Shown here: positions 1-7,392 of the stretch, one piece after another | Layout: each line of letters begins with the position of its first letter | How positions within the stretch are numbered: position 1 is the first letter of the stretch | Source of the DNA: Prevotellaceae bacterium | GTDB taxonomy: Bacteria > Bacteroidota > Bacteroidia > Bacteroidales > UBA932 | Length of the DNA: 41,503 nt | Direction of reading: 5' to 3' | Assembly: GCA_031263585.1 (NCBI GenBank) | Contig: JAISFN010000104.1 | Location: forward strand, 1-41,503 | Program-made: the position numbers and the translations under genes | Notes under the pieces: generated by a model | Seen by the model: the letters and a program-made list of their open reading frames with translations, nothing else | Told to the model about the DNA's origin: nothing | Databases searched by the model: none

Positions 1-246
1 CTGTTCTATATCAGAAGTCCTGTAATAACACTTATGCCCGATTTGAGAAAAAGCGATTGTTCCGTTATCACGGTAGGACTGCAATGTCCGTTGGGAAATA
101 GTCAGAAGTGTGCAAACCGCTTCATTGTCTATTCAATTTTCATTCTCCCGCCCATTGCCACAGAGGTTTTTAACCTGACCGGCAAAACTTTCAAACGACT
201 GCATCATCTGCTCAAAGGTTTTCTTTTCGATGGCTATGATTTCCAT
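1..246 (-). pseudogene. Broken helix-turn-helix (HTH_17/excisionase-like) gene, cut by left window edge
   Basis: An ATG at 246-244 opens a reading frame that begins MEIIAIEKKTFEQMMQSFE, a typical start for the small HTH proteins of Bacteroides mobile elements. A TGA interrupts it at 135-133. The same frame then continues to the window edge with EAVCTLLTISQRTLQSYR and later SQIGHKCYYRTSDIEQ, which is a MerR-like HTH_17 domain. In this family the residue just before the (L/I)DN motif is commonly Trp, so TGG to TGA is the likely lesion. The ATG is in frame with the upstream ParA gene, so the first 37 codons are read as the ParA C-terminus. Such HTH proteins usually bind DNA and regulate element excision or transfer. 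Whether stop read-through occurs cannot be seen. Confidence 0.72.
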
Positions 247-1047
247 TATCCTAATTGTTTTGAGGTCAATTATTTTCAGAAATTCATCCATAAACGCATC
301 CCAGTTACTGCCTTTGAGTAAAGGTTTGTCGGGAGGAAACACCGATGAAAGGAAAAGATATTCGCTTCCCGTGATGGATTGTTCACGGTCATACTTCACA
401 CTGTTCGGGATACTGGTTTGCATAATGGAAACCCCCAGTTCTGAAATTGCGTTTTCATAACAATTGTACAGTTCCTGCCGTTCCCTGCCCGTCATCCTGT
501 TCCAGAATGTATAGACATTTTTCAACCGGATGCCGCCCGATGGAGTTGTCAAGACATCGTTGATTGAAATAACAAACGACAGGGCGCTTTCCATATTGAT
601 GCGCGATGTGGTTATCGGGACAAACAGGTAATCCATATTGAAAAAGATTTCAACCACATTCCGGTTATTGACCGTTCCCGGAAGGTCGAACAGGACAAGG
701 TCGTATTGCCTTGCTTCGCCTGCAAGAAACTTTTTTGCATCTTCCAATGCCGTTTCGGGTTTAGTGGAGACAACCGGATAAGTCGGCTTGCCGATTTTCC
801 GGAACAAAGCCTTTGCTTTTTTGAGGTAGAAATCGTTTTTGATGATTTGTTCCTTTTCTCTCTCCCGCAGTTTGTGGATGCTCCATTGCGGATAGTCACA
901 GTCAATGACGGCGACATTAAATTCCATTTCATAATGCAGGTAACTTGCTGCAAGGGTTGTAAAGACCGATTTGCCCGCGCCGCCTTTCTGGGTACAGAAA
1001 GAGACGTACAGGGGACTCTTTTCCTGATAATCTGTTGAGTTAATCAT
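133..1047 (-). CDS. ParA/MinD-type ATPase of conjugative-transposon TraA type
   Basis: The protein is about 304 aa from the ATG at 1047. This start is preferred over the one at 1122 because it gives the family-like beginning MINSTDYQEK and clears the DUF3408 gene upstream. The deviant Walker A motif KGGAGKSV lies near residue 22, and a Walker B-like segment LVLFDLPGT follows near residue 110. These define the ParA/MinD fold. In Bacteroides conjugative elements a ParA protein heads the transfer operon, where its exact role is uncertain; partition-like positioning of the transfer apparatus is one idea. The last 37 residues look like the start of the downstream HTH protein rather than ParA, so the native stop was probably lost. 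The gene lies 34 bp after the DUF3408 gene and is probably co-transcribed. Confidence 0.85.
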   Translation of the reverse strand: MINSTDYQEKSPLYVSFCTQKGGAGKSVFTTLAASYLHYEMEFNVAVIDCDYPQWSIHKLREREKEQIIKNDFYLKKAKALFRKIGKPTYPVVSTKPETALEDAKKFLAGEARQYDLVLFDLPGTVNNRNVVEIFFNMDYLFVPITTSRINMESALSFVISINDVLTTPSGGIRLKNVYTFWNRMTGRERQELYNCYENAISELGVSIMQTSIPNSVKYDREQSITGSEYLFLSSVFPPDKPLLKGSNWDAFMDEFLKIIDLKTIRIMEIIAIEKKTFEQMMQSFESFAGQVKNLCGNGRENEN

Positions 1048-1081
1048 ACTTGTTACTTTTAAAAAATTTATACTGAATTGT

Positions 1082-1561
1082 TTACTGTTTCTTCTGGATG
1101 GGTTTCCGGCTGTTTTCATCATAGATACGGTTCATCTCCTCACCGTAGAGTTCGATGTGATGGTGGATGATGTTGTCCACCAGACCGCTGACGCTTAACC
1201 GTTCATTTCGTATAACCCTGACAAGCGTTTGCAGGATTTCGTAGTTCTCCCGGCTGATGTACAGGCCCTGCCTGTCCCGCAGTTCATTCCGCAGGAGGAA
1301 CAAACTTCCGTAATCTACCGGTTGAGTCCGTTTCCGTTTTACCGGTTTTTCTTCTGTGGGTTCAGGCATATCGACAGACATCTCTGTCTGATTCTCTGCC
1401 TGCATGGATTCAGGTGTTTCTTCACCACTGCCTCTTTGTGCGGACTTATACGTATCGTCATTACTGCCTGTCATTGATACCTGACGAATAAATTCATTGG
1501 TGTCAAAGGGCATGTCTGCATTTCCGCCTGTTTTTTTGTCTATACTCTTTTCTTCTTTCAT
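1082..1561 (-). CDS. DUF3408 domain protein (TraB/TraC-like, conjugative element)
   Basis: A 159-aa protein with an acidic, low-complexity N-terminal half (residues 1-75) and a basic KRKRTQP segment. The conserved C-terminal domain contains LRDRQGLYISRENYEILQTL and then LSVSGLVDNIIHHHIELY. That pattern (YIS..Y..L, then S.Y/L.DNI...H) is characteristic of DUF3408, a ribbon-helix-helix-like family found beside ParA in Bacteroides conjugative transposons. It probably binds DNA as a ParA partner or relaxosome component. It is the first leftward gene, divergent from the mobilisation genes, and precedes the ParA gene by 34 bp. The usual order in related elements places ParA first, so this arrangement may be rearranged. 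Confidence 0.8.
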   Translation of the reverse strand: MKEEKSIDKKTGGNADMPFDTNEFIRQVSMTGSNDDTYKSAQRGSGEETPESMQAENQTEMSVDMPEPTEEKPVKRKRTQPVDYGSLFLLRNELRDRQGLYISRENYEILQTLVRVIRNERLSVSGLVDNIIHHHIELYGEEMNRIYDENSRKPIQKKQ

Positions 1562-1620
1562 ATATGAATTATTTTATGTCGTCATTCAATCACTTATTCA
1601 TCCCTGCATACTTGCTTGTC

Positions 1621-1675
1621 TGCATTCCTGCACAAAAACAGCCTTTTCTGCTTTTCTTAAACTGTGCATTCCTGC
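1621..1675. repeat. Direct repeat TGCATTCCTGC, two copies
   Basis: The 11-mer TGCATTCCTGC occurs at 1621-1631 and again at 1665-1675, 44 bp apart. A looser relative (CCTGCATACTTGC) sits just before, at about 1604-1616. The repeats lie in the gap between the divergent DUF3408 and mobilisation genes. They may be binding sites for a DNA-binding protein of the transfer apparatus; that is inference. Confidence 0.5.
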
Positions 1676-1791
1676 TTTTCTCCGTGCAAAGAAAAAGAAG
1701 AAAAACAGGCAATTTTTCTTTTGGCTTTAAATGGCTGCAAGTGTCGTCCGTTGGTTAATATACTGATAGTATGATTTATAAAACCGCACCT

Positions 1792-1799
1792 TAACTTTG
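1792..1799 (+). promoter_or_regulatory. Bacteroidetes -7 box (TAACTTTG) upstream of mobilisation genes
   Basis: TAACTTTG matches the Bacteroidetes sigma-ABfr -7 consensus TAnnTTTG. A good -33 TTTG at the usual 19-21 nt spacing is not visible. If used, transcription would start near 1806 and give a leader of about 230 nt containing all the hairpins listed at 1815-1994. Confidence 0.4.
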
Positions 1800-1814
1800 T
1801 CGGAGGATTGAAAG

Positions 1815-1994
1815 GGAACGGTTATCCGTTCCGTAAACAATCCCCAAGTGTAAGGGCAGCCGTTCCGCCTGCCGGAGAAGTCCGCCAACTGTGGCGGATT
1901 TTATTGTCGATAGACAATAGCAAGAAGTGTTTTTGTCAGCAAAAAATTCCATTTTTTACCGCCAAAAACTTTCTTGCTCCGGTCTGAACCGGAG
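1815..1994. repeat. Cluster of short perfect hairpins, candidate oriT or structured leader
   Basis: Four perfect inverted repeats each have 7-bp arms and a 4-nt loop. Their positions are 1815-1832 (GGAACGG/loop TTAT), 1881-1898 (TCCGCCA/loop ACTG), 1902-1919 (TATTGTC/loop GATA) and 1977-1994 (CTCCGGT/loop CTGA). A fifth at 1930-1945 has 6-bp arms (TTTTTG/loop TCAG). The second is followed by a short T-tract and could act as a terminator. The cluster lies between divergent transfer genes and directly upstream of the accessory and relaxase genes, where oriT is usually found in such elements. The identical arm and loop lengths are unusual. Function as oriT, attenuator or protein-binding array is inference. 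Confidence 0.75.
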
Positions 1995-2036
1995 GACGGT
2001 TACTCCCAAGTCGCAACCTTATTAAAAATTAATGAT

Positions 2037-2519
2037 ATGAACATGAAACATGTCGAAGCCGGGAACTCCGGCGAAAGAGAAACAACGTTCGCCGAAGCGA
2101 AGGCGGGGCAAAAGAAGAAGCGGGGGCGCAGGCCGAAGGCAGACCCGCAGAAATTCCGTTATATGTTCCGCCTGAATGACAAAGATCATAAACGGTTTTT
2201 GCAGATGTACGAGCATTCGGGAAAGCGGAGCATGTCTGCTTTTATTGCGGATTGCATTCTGAACAAACCGGTGAAAGTTACCGAAATCAATAAATGCGTT
2301 ATTGATTTTGTAATGCTTATGAGCAGTTTCTTTGCCCAATTCAGGGCAGTGAAAAACAATTTTAATCAGGCATACCATTCGTTGGTTTTGCATTTCGGAG
2401 AAGAAAAAGCCGTTCAGATGATTCAGATCGTTGCGAAAACTACCCGCGAATTCGGACTTTTGAAGCAGGATTTTGAGGAGTATGTAACTAAACTGAAAGA
2501 GAAATGCTTGCTAAAATAA
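2037..2519 (+). CDS. Relaxosome accessory protein (MobA/MobC-like, ribbon-helix-helix)
   Basis: A protein of about 160 aa. I chose the ATG at 2037 because upstream codons would run back through the last hairpin of the intergenic cluster; a second ATG lies at 2043. The N-terminus is basic (KKKRGRRPKADPQKFRY). It is followed by a ribbon-helix-helix-like segment FRLNDKDHKRFLQMYEHSG and a helical C-terminal half with the motif VIDFVMLMSSFFAQFRAVKNN common in Bacteroides mobilisation proteins. Such proteins bind oriT, bend it and help the relaxase nick. The 3' end overlaps the relaxase gene by 16 bp, so the two are translationally coupled. The presumed DNA target is the hairpin cluster immediately upstream. 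Confidence 0.82.
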   Translation: MNMKHVEAGNSGERETTFAEAKAGQKKKRGRRPKADPQKFRYMFRLNDKDHKRFLQMYEHSGKRSMSAFIADCILNKPVKVTEINKCVIDFVMLMSSFFAQFRAVKNNFNQAYHSLVLHFGEEKAVQMIQIVAKTTREFGLLKQDFEEYVTKLKEKCLLK

Positions 2520-3733
2520 GTTCGGGAAAATCGGTTTTTGGGATACTCCAATACAACAAAATCAAGGTCGATGACGAACACGCGGCGGTTTTATATCGTC
2601 AAAAGATGTTCGATTCACCGGACAGTAAATTTTCAATAAAGGATTGTATGGATTCATTCTACCCGTATCTGGCGTTAAATCAGAGGACGGAAAAGGTTGT
2701 TTTTCATGTTTCGCTCAATCCCGATCCGAAGAACAGACTTTCGGATGAACAACTATCGGAAATTGCCCAGGTTTATATGGATAAACTCGGCTACGGTAAC
2801 CAGCCTTATATTATCCTGAAACATTCCGATATAAAACGGGAACACTTTCATATTATCAGTTTACGGATTGATGAAAACGGCAGGAAGATAAACGACAGCT
2901 ACGAAGCAGCCCGTTCGATGAAGATATGCAAAGAGCTGGAAGATGAGTTTAAGCTTGTTCCACTGAAGAAAGGGGAACGGCAGGAGGAAATTCCGATCCG
3001 GAAGATTGATTACAAAGTGGGCGATATAAAGCATCAGGTGGGGAATATCACAAAAGCAGTGATGAATCATTTTTATTTCCAGTCCTTCGGCGAATACCGG
3101 ACAATACTGGAACAGTTTAATATTACCGCTGAAGAAATCAAAGGGAAGCACAACGGTATTCTTTACTCGGTCACTGACGATAAGGGGAATAAGACAGGGC
3201 GACCGTTTAAATCCTCTCTGTTTGGGAAAGAAACCGGTTATGAAGCTCTGCAGAAACATTATGAAAATTCAAAACGTGTTGTCGGAAAGAAAAATATCAG
3301 AGAACAGCTCCGTCCGGTAATTGCTCAAAGTATGCGGCAGACAAAGAATATCAATGATTTCAGGCTGCTGTTGAAAAAGAAGAATATCGGTGTGATTTTC
3401 CTGCAGAACGAAACGGGGAGGATTTACGGCGTTACATTTATTGATTATCCCAACCGGGCAGTCCTGAACGGTTCACGTCTGGGCAAAGAATTTTCGGCAA
3501 ATGTGTTTAATGACTTGTTCAACAGTTCGCAGAAGCAAAATATTACTTCCGGACATATGGAAGAAAAGCAAACGGATATAAATCGGGATTCGGCTCCGGG
3601 TTCAGTGTTCGGTCTGTTGGATATGCCTCAATCGTCCGGCAGCGATTATGAGGAAGAAGTCTTTATTCGTGAACAGGAATATGAGGCAAAACGGCGCAGG
3701 CTCAAAGCAAAGAAAAAAGGAAGAAGACTATAA
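2504..3733 (+). CDS. Relaxase/mobilisation nuclease, MOBP type (MobB)
   Basis: A 409-aa protein of the relaxase family PF03432, which nicks one strand at oriT and pilots it to the recipient. The N-terminal region has tyrosines near residues 18 and 31. The family motif III (HUH-like metal site) is visible as HSDIKREHFHIISLRID, around residues 107-123, and is followed by the typical YEAARSMKICKELEDEF. The C-terminus is basic (AKRRRLKAKKKGRRL), as expected for DNA contact. Length is close to that of complete Bacteroides MobB proteins, so the gene seems intact. No type IV coupling protein (MobC/TraG) follows, and an inverted repeat closes the transcription unit, so transfer would need a coupling protein supplied elsewhere. 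Confidence 0.9.
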   Translation: MLAKISSGKSVFGILQYNKIKVDDEHAAVLYRQKMFDSPDSKFSIKDCMDSFYPYLALNQRTEKVVFHVSLNPDPKNRLSDEQLSEIAQVYMDKLGYGNQPYIILKHSDIKREHFHIISLRIDENGRKINDSYEAARSMKICKELEDEFKLVPLKKGERQEEIPIRKIDYKVGDIKHQVGNITKAVMNHFYFQSFGEYRTILEQFNITAEEIKGKHNGILYSVTDDKGNKTGRPFKSSLFGKETGYEALQKHYENSKRVVGKKNIREQLRPVIAQSMRQTKNINDFRLLLKKKNIGVIFLQNETGRIYGVTFIDYPNRAVLNGSRLGKEFSANVFNDLFNSSQKQNITSGHMEEKQTDINRDSAPGSVFGLLDMPQSSGSDYEEEVFIREQEYEAKRRRLKAKKKGRRL

Positions 3734-3745
3734 ACCTGTATAAAA

Positions 3746-3801
3746 CAATTATTTCCCTTTTCAAAGTTCACGGTAGAGGACATTCAAAAGGAAAATAATT
3801 G
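3746..3801. terminator. Long inverted repeat after relaxase, possible bidirectional terminator
   Basis: CAATTATTTCCCTTTT (3746-3761) pairs with AAAAGGAAAATAATTG (3786-3801) with one mismatch over 16 bp and a 24-nt loop. A further CCTG/CAGG pair lies outside. It sits between the convergent relaxase gene and the leftward HTH gene, a typical terminator place. There is no clear T-tract beyond the stem, so termination is inferred rather than shown. Confidence 0.5.
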
Positions 3802-3838
3802 CAGGTGGGAGTGGTGAGCGTAAACAGGGCAGACGAAG

Positions 3839-4168
3839 TCAATCCTCCATTGCTTTTGTTGCATCTTCAACAGCCTTCCTGTCCCAATAATCGCAATGTG
3901 TTCTTACAAATTCCCTGACATCGGACACTTTGTAATAGATTTTTTGTCCGTACTTCAGAAAAGGCAGGCCCGCTTCGCTCCGATAGCGCTGTAACGTACG
4001 TTTGCAGATATGCAGCATAAAGCATAAATCCTGATTGTCAAGCAGTTTTTCTTCCTTATCGAAAGCCTCATTCGTGTTGATAAATGATTTCAGGTCTTTA
4101 CCTATTACATCCAGTTTTTTGGACAGTTTTTCCATCCACCTTTCAAAATCGTCATTGTTCAAATACAT
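3839..4168 (-). CDS. Helix-turn-helix (HTH_17) protein of mobile element
   Basis: A 109-aa protein. Residues 1-40 are helical and charged, with possible coiled coil (KLSKKLDVIGKDLKSF). A MerR-like HTH_17 domain follows: LLDNQDLCFMLHICKRTLQR, then GLPFLKYGQKIYYKVSDVREF. This architecture is standard for the paired small HTH proteins of Bacteroides conjugative and mobilisable elements, some of which act as excisionase-like or regulatory factors. It is the same family as the broken gene at the left window edge. It is transcribed toward the relaxase gene and separated from it by an inverted repeat. The specific target is unknown. Confidence 0.82.
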   Translation of the reverse strand: MYLNNDDFERWMEKLSKKLDVIGKDLKSFINTNEAFDKEEKLLDNQDLCFMLHICKRTLQRYRSEAGLPFLKYGQKIYYKVSDVREFVRTHCDYWDRKAVEDATKAMED

Positions 4169-4208
4169 ACTACTTCGTTTTTAGAGATTTATACTCATTT
4201 TGATGAAG

Positions 4209-4237
4209 CAAAGGTCTGCAAACGAAGGAATCGCAAA
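4209..4237 (-). promoter_or_regulatory. Possible promoter of the HTH gene
   Basis: On the minus strand, GACCTTTG (4216-4209) is one mismatch from the -7 consensus TAnnTTTG. A TTTG (4237-4234) lies 17 nt upstream as a candidate -33 box, somewhat closer than the usual 19-21 nt. It is correctly oriented for the HTH gene starting at 4168. Confidence 0.35.
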
Positions 4238-4270
4238 AAGAGGAGCAGATAACTACTCCCCTGAATTCAA

Positions 4271-4292
4271 TTCGTAAATCACTGTTTACGAA
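4271..4292. repeat. Perfect 8-bp inverted repeat
   Basis: TTCGTAAA and TTTACGAA flank the 6-nt loop TCACTG. The repeat lies in the gap between the leftward RteC-like gene and the HTH gene. It has no T-tract on the useful side for a minus-strand terminator, so an operator or other site is equally possible. Confidence 0.55.
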
Positions 4293-4321
4293 AAAACTAC
4301 AAAACCATCTTTTTGAATCTT

Positions 4322-4675
4322 CTATCGCCCGTTCCGTTTCCGGTCTTCCCGAAGAATTTCATTGCGTAAAATGTCTAATGCTTTAGTCAGATTGTACGGT
4401 TTGCGCCTGAATAAAGCATCTTGCTTGTCGTATACATTTCCAAAACTGAAATTAAATGCCTGCTCAAAGATATTTGCAATCCGGATTAACGGCACGGGCT
4501 TTCGATCTGTGCCAATTATTCCCTCTGATAAATGAAGTCCTACAACCATTTCGGCCATGCCGATAATCCCCAAGCTGTTAGACTTGGGGATTATGTGTAG
4601 GTCTGATTGGAGTGTTTGTGGATTGTGAGGACAAAACTGTTCTGGATACCTGATTTTCAGGTTTAACAGTTTCAT
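4322..4675 (-). CDS. Short RteC-like protein (C-terminal domain only)
   Basis: A 117-aa protein resembling the C-terminal domain of RteC, the regulator that controls excision of CTnDOT-type elements. The similarity lies in the pattern GMAEMVVGLHLSEGI (matching L.EL.YAL..SG), IRIANIFEQAFNFSFGNVY (matching I...FE.AFN.DLG.YY) and LTKALDILRNEIL (matching TKFLD.L...L). Full RteC proteins are roughly twice as long, so this is either a truncated or a stand-alone domain version. A 12-bp perfect inverted repeat lies inside the coding region at 4563-4594. The neighbours are element-type HTH and unknown genes on the same strand. The family call rests on motif reading alone. Confidence 0.55.
   Translation of the reverse strand: MKLLNLKIRYPEQFCPHNPQTLQSDLHIIPKSNSLGIIGMAEMVVGLHLSEGIIGTDRKPVPLIRIANIFEQAFNFSFGNVYDKQDALFRRKPYNLTKALDILRNEILREDRKRNGR
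4563..4594. repeat. 12-bp perfect inverted repeat within the RteC-like gene
   Basis: ATAATCCCCAAG (4563-4574) and CTTGGGGATTAT (4583-4594) flank an 8-nt loop. The core AATCCCCAAG occurs again at 1839-1848 in the hairpin-rich mobilisation region. The match could be a shared protein-binding site or chance. Confidence 0.7.
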
Positions 4676-4718
4676 TTCGGAATTAAGAAATGCAATTGTC
4701 TTTTGGAGAAATATTTTT

Positions 4719-4949
4719 TTAAGCGCATTTTTTCCCCTGCTCGTAAAGATACATCATTTCCATAGAAGCAAACTCTATACGAGTAAGATTCAGAGTACGA
4801 ATAATAACAGAATAATCTGTTTCTGAATGATTGAGAGTTGCTACCTGTTCTACAAAGTGTTCATAGGCATTTTGCATTTCTTCGTTTGTTACTTCTTGTG
4901 TTGTTTCTGCCAATAGACAGAAAAATTTCGTTTTTAATAAATCATTCAT
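4719..4949 (-). CDS. Small unknown protein of the mobile element
   Basis: A 76-aa protein from the ATG at 4949; another ATG two codons earlier (4955) is possible. It is acidic in the first half (TTQEVTNEEMQNAYEHFVEQ) and looks all-helical, with no membrane segment or signal peptide. I do not recognise a family. It lies upstream of the RteC-like gene on the same strand with a 43-bp gap and may be co-transcribed with it. Coding status rests on the uninterrupted frame, plausible amino-acid composition and operon-like position. Confidence 0.55.
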   Translation of the reverse strand: MNDLLKTKFFCLLAETTQEVTNEEMQNAYEHFVEQVATLNHSETDYSVIIRTLNLTRIEFASMEMMYLYEQGKKCA

Positions 4950-5049
4950 AAGCATAATTTTTAGTGATGAATAAATTTGATTAATATCAAAATGAATTCT
5001 TGTATTTGCTTATGGGGTTATCCATAGAGTTGAGAATTTTAATGGTATT

Positions 5050-7383
5050 CTAAAACTCTATCTTATAACTCACATTCGGAATCATAATAAACTCATGGTC
5101 CAAATCTATCTGCTGCGTTTTGAAATTATACTTGTGTCCAAAATACTCTTTGCTCATGGTAGCATTGATTACTTTCAGGGCAAATTCGTGGGCTGAATTT
5201 TGCCGGTTTATTTTGTAGCCGACCGTAAAATGGCATACAAAAGCCGGAGCATACTGCTTCGAGAAAGCGTGATTTTCATCGTAAACAATCGCTTCTGCCT
5301 GCAGGGATGCCATTCGGTCAACTGGCGAATATCTGTCGCCTCCCTGATACGACAAACGAATGTTGGCATAAAACAGATTCTGCCTGTTTTGTCCCAACAA
5401 CCATTCTTTCCCGGTCAGTAGGTTGAATGCGTAACTGCGGTTGTAACGGGTATTGCGCCATACTCCGTCGCCGCCTCTGTAACGTGAATCGAACAGCGAA
5501 GCCGTAAGCATGTAATAGTAACCTTGCGACATGTATTTTTCAAACGTAATATCCATACCATAATTGAAGCCTTTTCCAGTGTTTTCCAGATGTTCGGAGA
5601 CAAACCAGTCGCGTTGCAGGTTGATAAGGGAAAACGAACTGCCGGCTACGACCGGTACGCTGAACAACTGTTGCACATAAGGCTCTATCAGCAGACGGTA
5701 ATCACCGGAAATATTCCAGTTGTAGGAAGCAACCAGATGATGGGCACGTGTGAAATCCATATTTTTATTGGACAGTTCGCCGTTCGCCGATTTCGTAAAA
5801 TAATAATACAGCATTTCCAGACGGCTGTGCAGACCGTACGACAATCCGGCGGAGTGACCGGGTTTGAATTTCCACCGTATTCCGGCACGAGGCTCTACGG
5901 CATAGCGATTATTGAGGCTGAACAACTGGGTATTCAGACCAAGATTGAGCGTCCATGTATCCGACAGGTTAATCAGTGAATTCGACCAGACAGAGAAGAG
6001 CGTACTTGTCCCGGATTCGTCCGTTAACGTTTGAAGTCTTTGGTTGTCGGTGTTTTGGAGCAACAAATCATATTTCATGCCGGTTATCCGGATTCCTGTC
6101 CTGTTGGTATGCCGGGCGCTGAATTTTTTATTCAGGAAAGACGCGAAAATAAAATTCCATCCGGTATTTCCGACGGCGCTTTCGGGACGGAATTGCAGAT
6201 TGCCGTCCAGACGGTCGGAAGTTAACTCCAGACTGTTGACCGTTGCTGCCAGTGAAGTTTTCAGGTAAGCGCCGTTTCGGACGGGAATAGTATGATTGAT
6301 GCCGAATGCGCCCATGTATTGTTTTTGTATCATTTTGTCCCGATCGGTCATGTATGTCCATTGCAAGCTATCGGTTTTCGCTTCCTGTCCCGAACGGTCA
6401 ATCAGTCCGAGTCCCCAGATGGAAAAGACGCCTGCACGCTGCGTAGGAAAATTCAATTTGAAGGAAAAGTCCTGATAGCGGACAGCGCCGGCATTTTCAG
6501 GCAATATCGGCGCCATCAAAGCCAAAGTTGAATAACGGTAATTGAAAATGTAGGACGAATTACCTTCCCTGCGAAACGGTCCTTCGGAAGCAAAGTCGAT
6601 ACCGATAGCGCCGAATTGAAACGTACTTTCCCTTTTATGGTTATTTCCGCTGCGTAAATTCATGTCGAACACTCCCGAAAGCGCGTTGCCGTACTCGGCA
6701 GGAAACGCGCCGGTAAAGAAATCCGAATTTCCGAGTAACTGACTGCTGAAAGCCGTCAAAGCACCTCCTCCAAAGGTGGTAACTTCGGCAAAGTGGTTTG
6801 GATTGGGTATTTCCACATTTTCCAGCCGCCACTGGAGGAACTTGGGCGAATTGCCCCGAATCACAATCCCGTTGTTTCCGATACTGCCTGTTACGCCGGC
6901 AAAAGCAGAGGCAAGTCTGGCAGGGTCATCAAACCCTCCCGCATAGCGACTGGTTTCTTCCACGCTGAACATCCGAGCGCTGCCCAGCGCCATACTGTTC
7001 AACGTCTGCGTTTTGTCCGTACGGGGCGTGACAGTTATTTCATTCAGCGAAAAGGCGTTTTCGGTCATCAGGATTTCGAGAAAAACCTCTTTGGCGGCGG
7101 ATACTAAAACATCTTTGACAACCGCTGGTTCATATCCTACGAAACTCGCCCGAATATCATGTCTTCCGACAGGAATATTTTTGATGATGAAGCGTCCGAG
7201 ACTGTCCGTTACGGCGCCGGATAAAGGACTGTCCCCGACAGCGACCGTCGCATATTCGAGCGGAACATTGGACGCTTTATCCCGGACAACGCCCCTGACA
7301 TTCTGTGTAAACTGTCCGAATAACGTGTTAACAAACAGCATATTGAAAACGATGAAGATAGTACTTCTTTTAATTCTTTCCAT
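5050..7383 (-). CDS. TonB-dependent outer-membrane receptor with carboxypeptidase-like N-domain
   Basis: A 777-aa protein from the ATG at 7383, chosen because it gives a clean signal peptide (MERIKRSTIFIVFNMLFVNTLFG is the start region). Upstream codons run into the promoter region. Residues about 26-105 form a CarboxypepD_reg-like/CNA-B fold (VRGVVRDKASNVPLEYATVAV, GRFIIKNIPVGRHDIRASFVGY). Next comes a plug domain with NNGIVIRGNSPKFLQWRLEN and GAFPAEYGNALSGVFDMNLR. The remainder is a beta-barrel ending in Phe (VSYKIEF). Such proteins import or bind a ligand at the outer membrane with TonB-ExbBD energy. No SusD partner is adjacent, and the ligand is unknown. It is divergent from a LuxR-type regulator that probably controls it. 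G+C looks higher here than in the genes to the right of 8220. Confidence 0.9.
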   Translation of the reverse strand: MERIKRSTIFIVFNMLFVNTLFGQFTQNVRGVVRDKASNVPLEYATVAVGDSPLSGAVTDSLGRFIIKNIPVGRHDIRASFVGYEPAVVKDVLVSAAKEVFLEILMTENAFSLNEITVTPRTDKTQTLNSMALGSARMFSVEETSRYAGGFDDPARLASAFAGVTGSIGNNGIVIRGNSPKFLQWRLENVEIPNPNHFAEVTTFGGGALTAFSSQLLGNSDFFTGAFPAEYGNALSGVFDMNLRSGNNHKRESTFQFGAIGIDFASEGPFRREGNSSYIFNYRYSTLALMAPILPENAGAVRYQDFSFKLNFPTQRAGVFSIWGLGLIDRSGQEAKTDSLQWTYMTDRDKMIQKQYMGAFGINHTIPVRNGAYLKTSLAATVNSLELTSDRLDGNLQFRPESAVGNTGWNFIFASFLNKKFSARHTNRTGIRITGMKYDLLLQNTDNQRLQTLTDESGTSTLFSVWSNSLINLSDTWTLNLGLNTQLFSLNNRYAVEPRAGIRWKFKPGHSAGLSYGLHSRLEMLYYYFTKSANGELSNKNMDFTRAHHLVASYNWNISGDYRLLIEPYVQQLFSVPVVAGSSFSLINLQRDWFVSEHLENTGKGFNYGMDITFEKYMSQGYYYMLTASLFDSRYRGGDGVWRNTRYNRSYAFNLLTGKEWLLGQNRQNLFYANIRLSYQGGDRYSPVDRMASLQAEAIVYDENHAFSKQYAPAFVCHFTVGYKINRQNSAHEFALKVINATMSKEYFGHKYNFKTQQIDLDHEFIMIPNVSYKIEF

Positions 7384-7392
7384 ATTTTTATT

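Noticed and set aside
1497-1758. Plus-strand ORFs of 77 and 64 codons before the mobilisation genes
   Set aside because: Cys/Phe-rich, no ribosome site, and they overlap the start of the DUF3408 gene; better explained as non-coding transfer-region DNA.
5200-7107. Several plus-strand ORFs of 60-150 codons inside the TonB receptor gene
   Set aside because: They lie opposite a well-supported 777-aa gene, have no recognisable domains or ribosome sites and are shadows of its codon usage.
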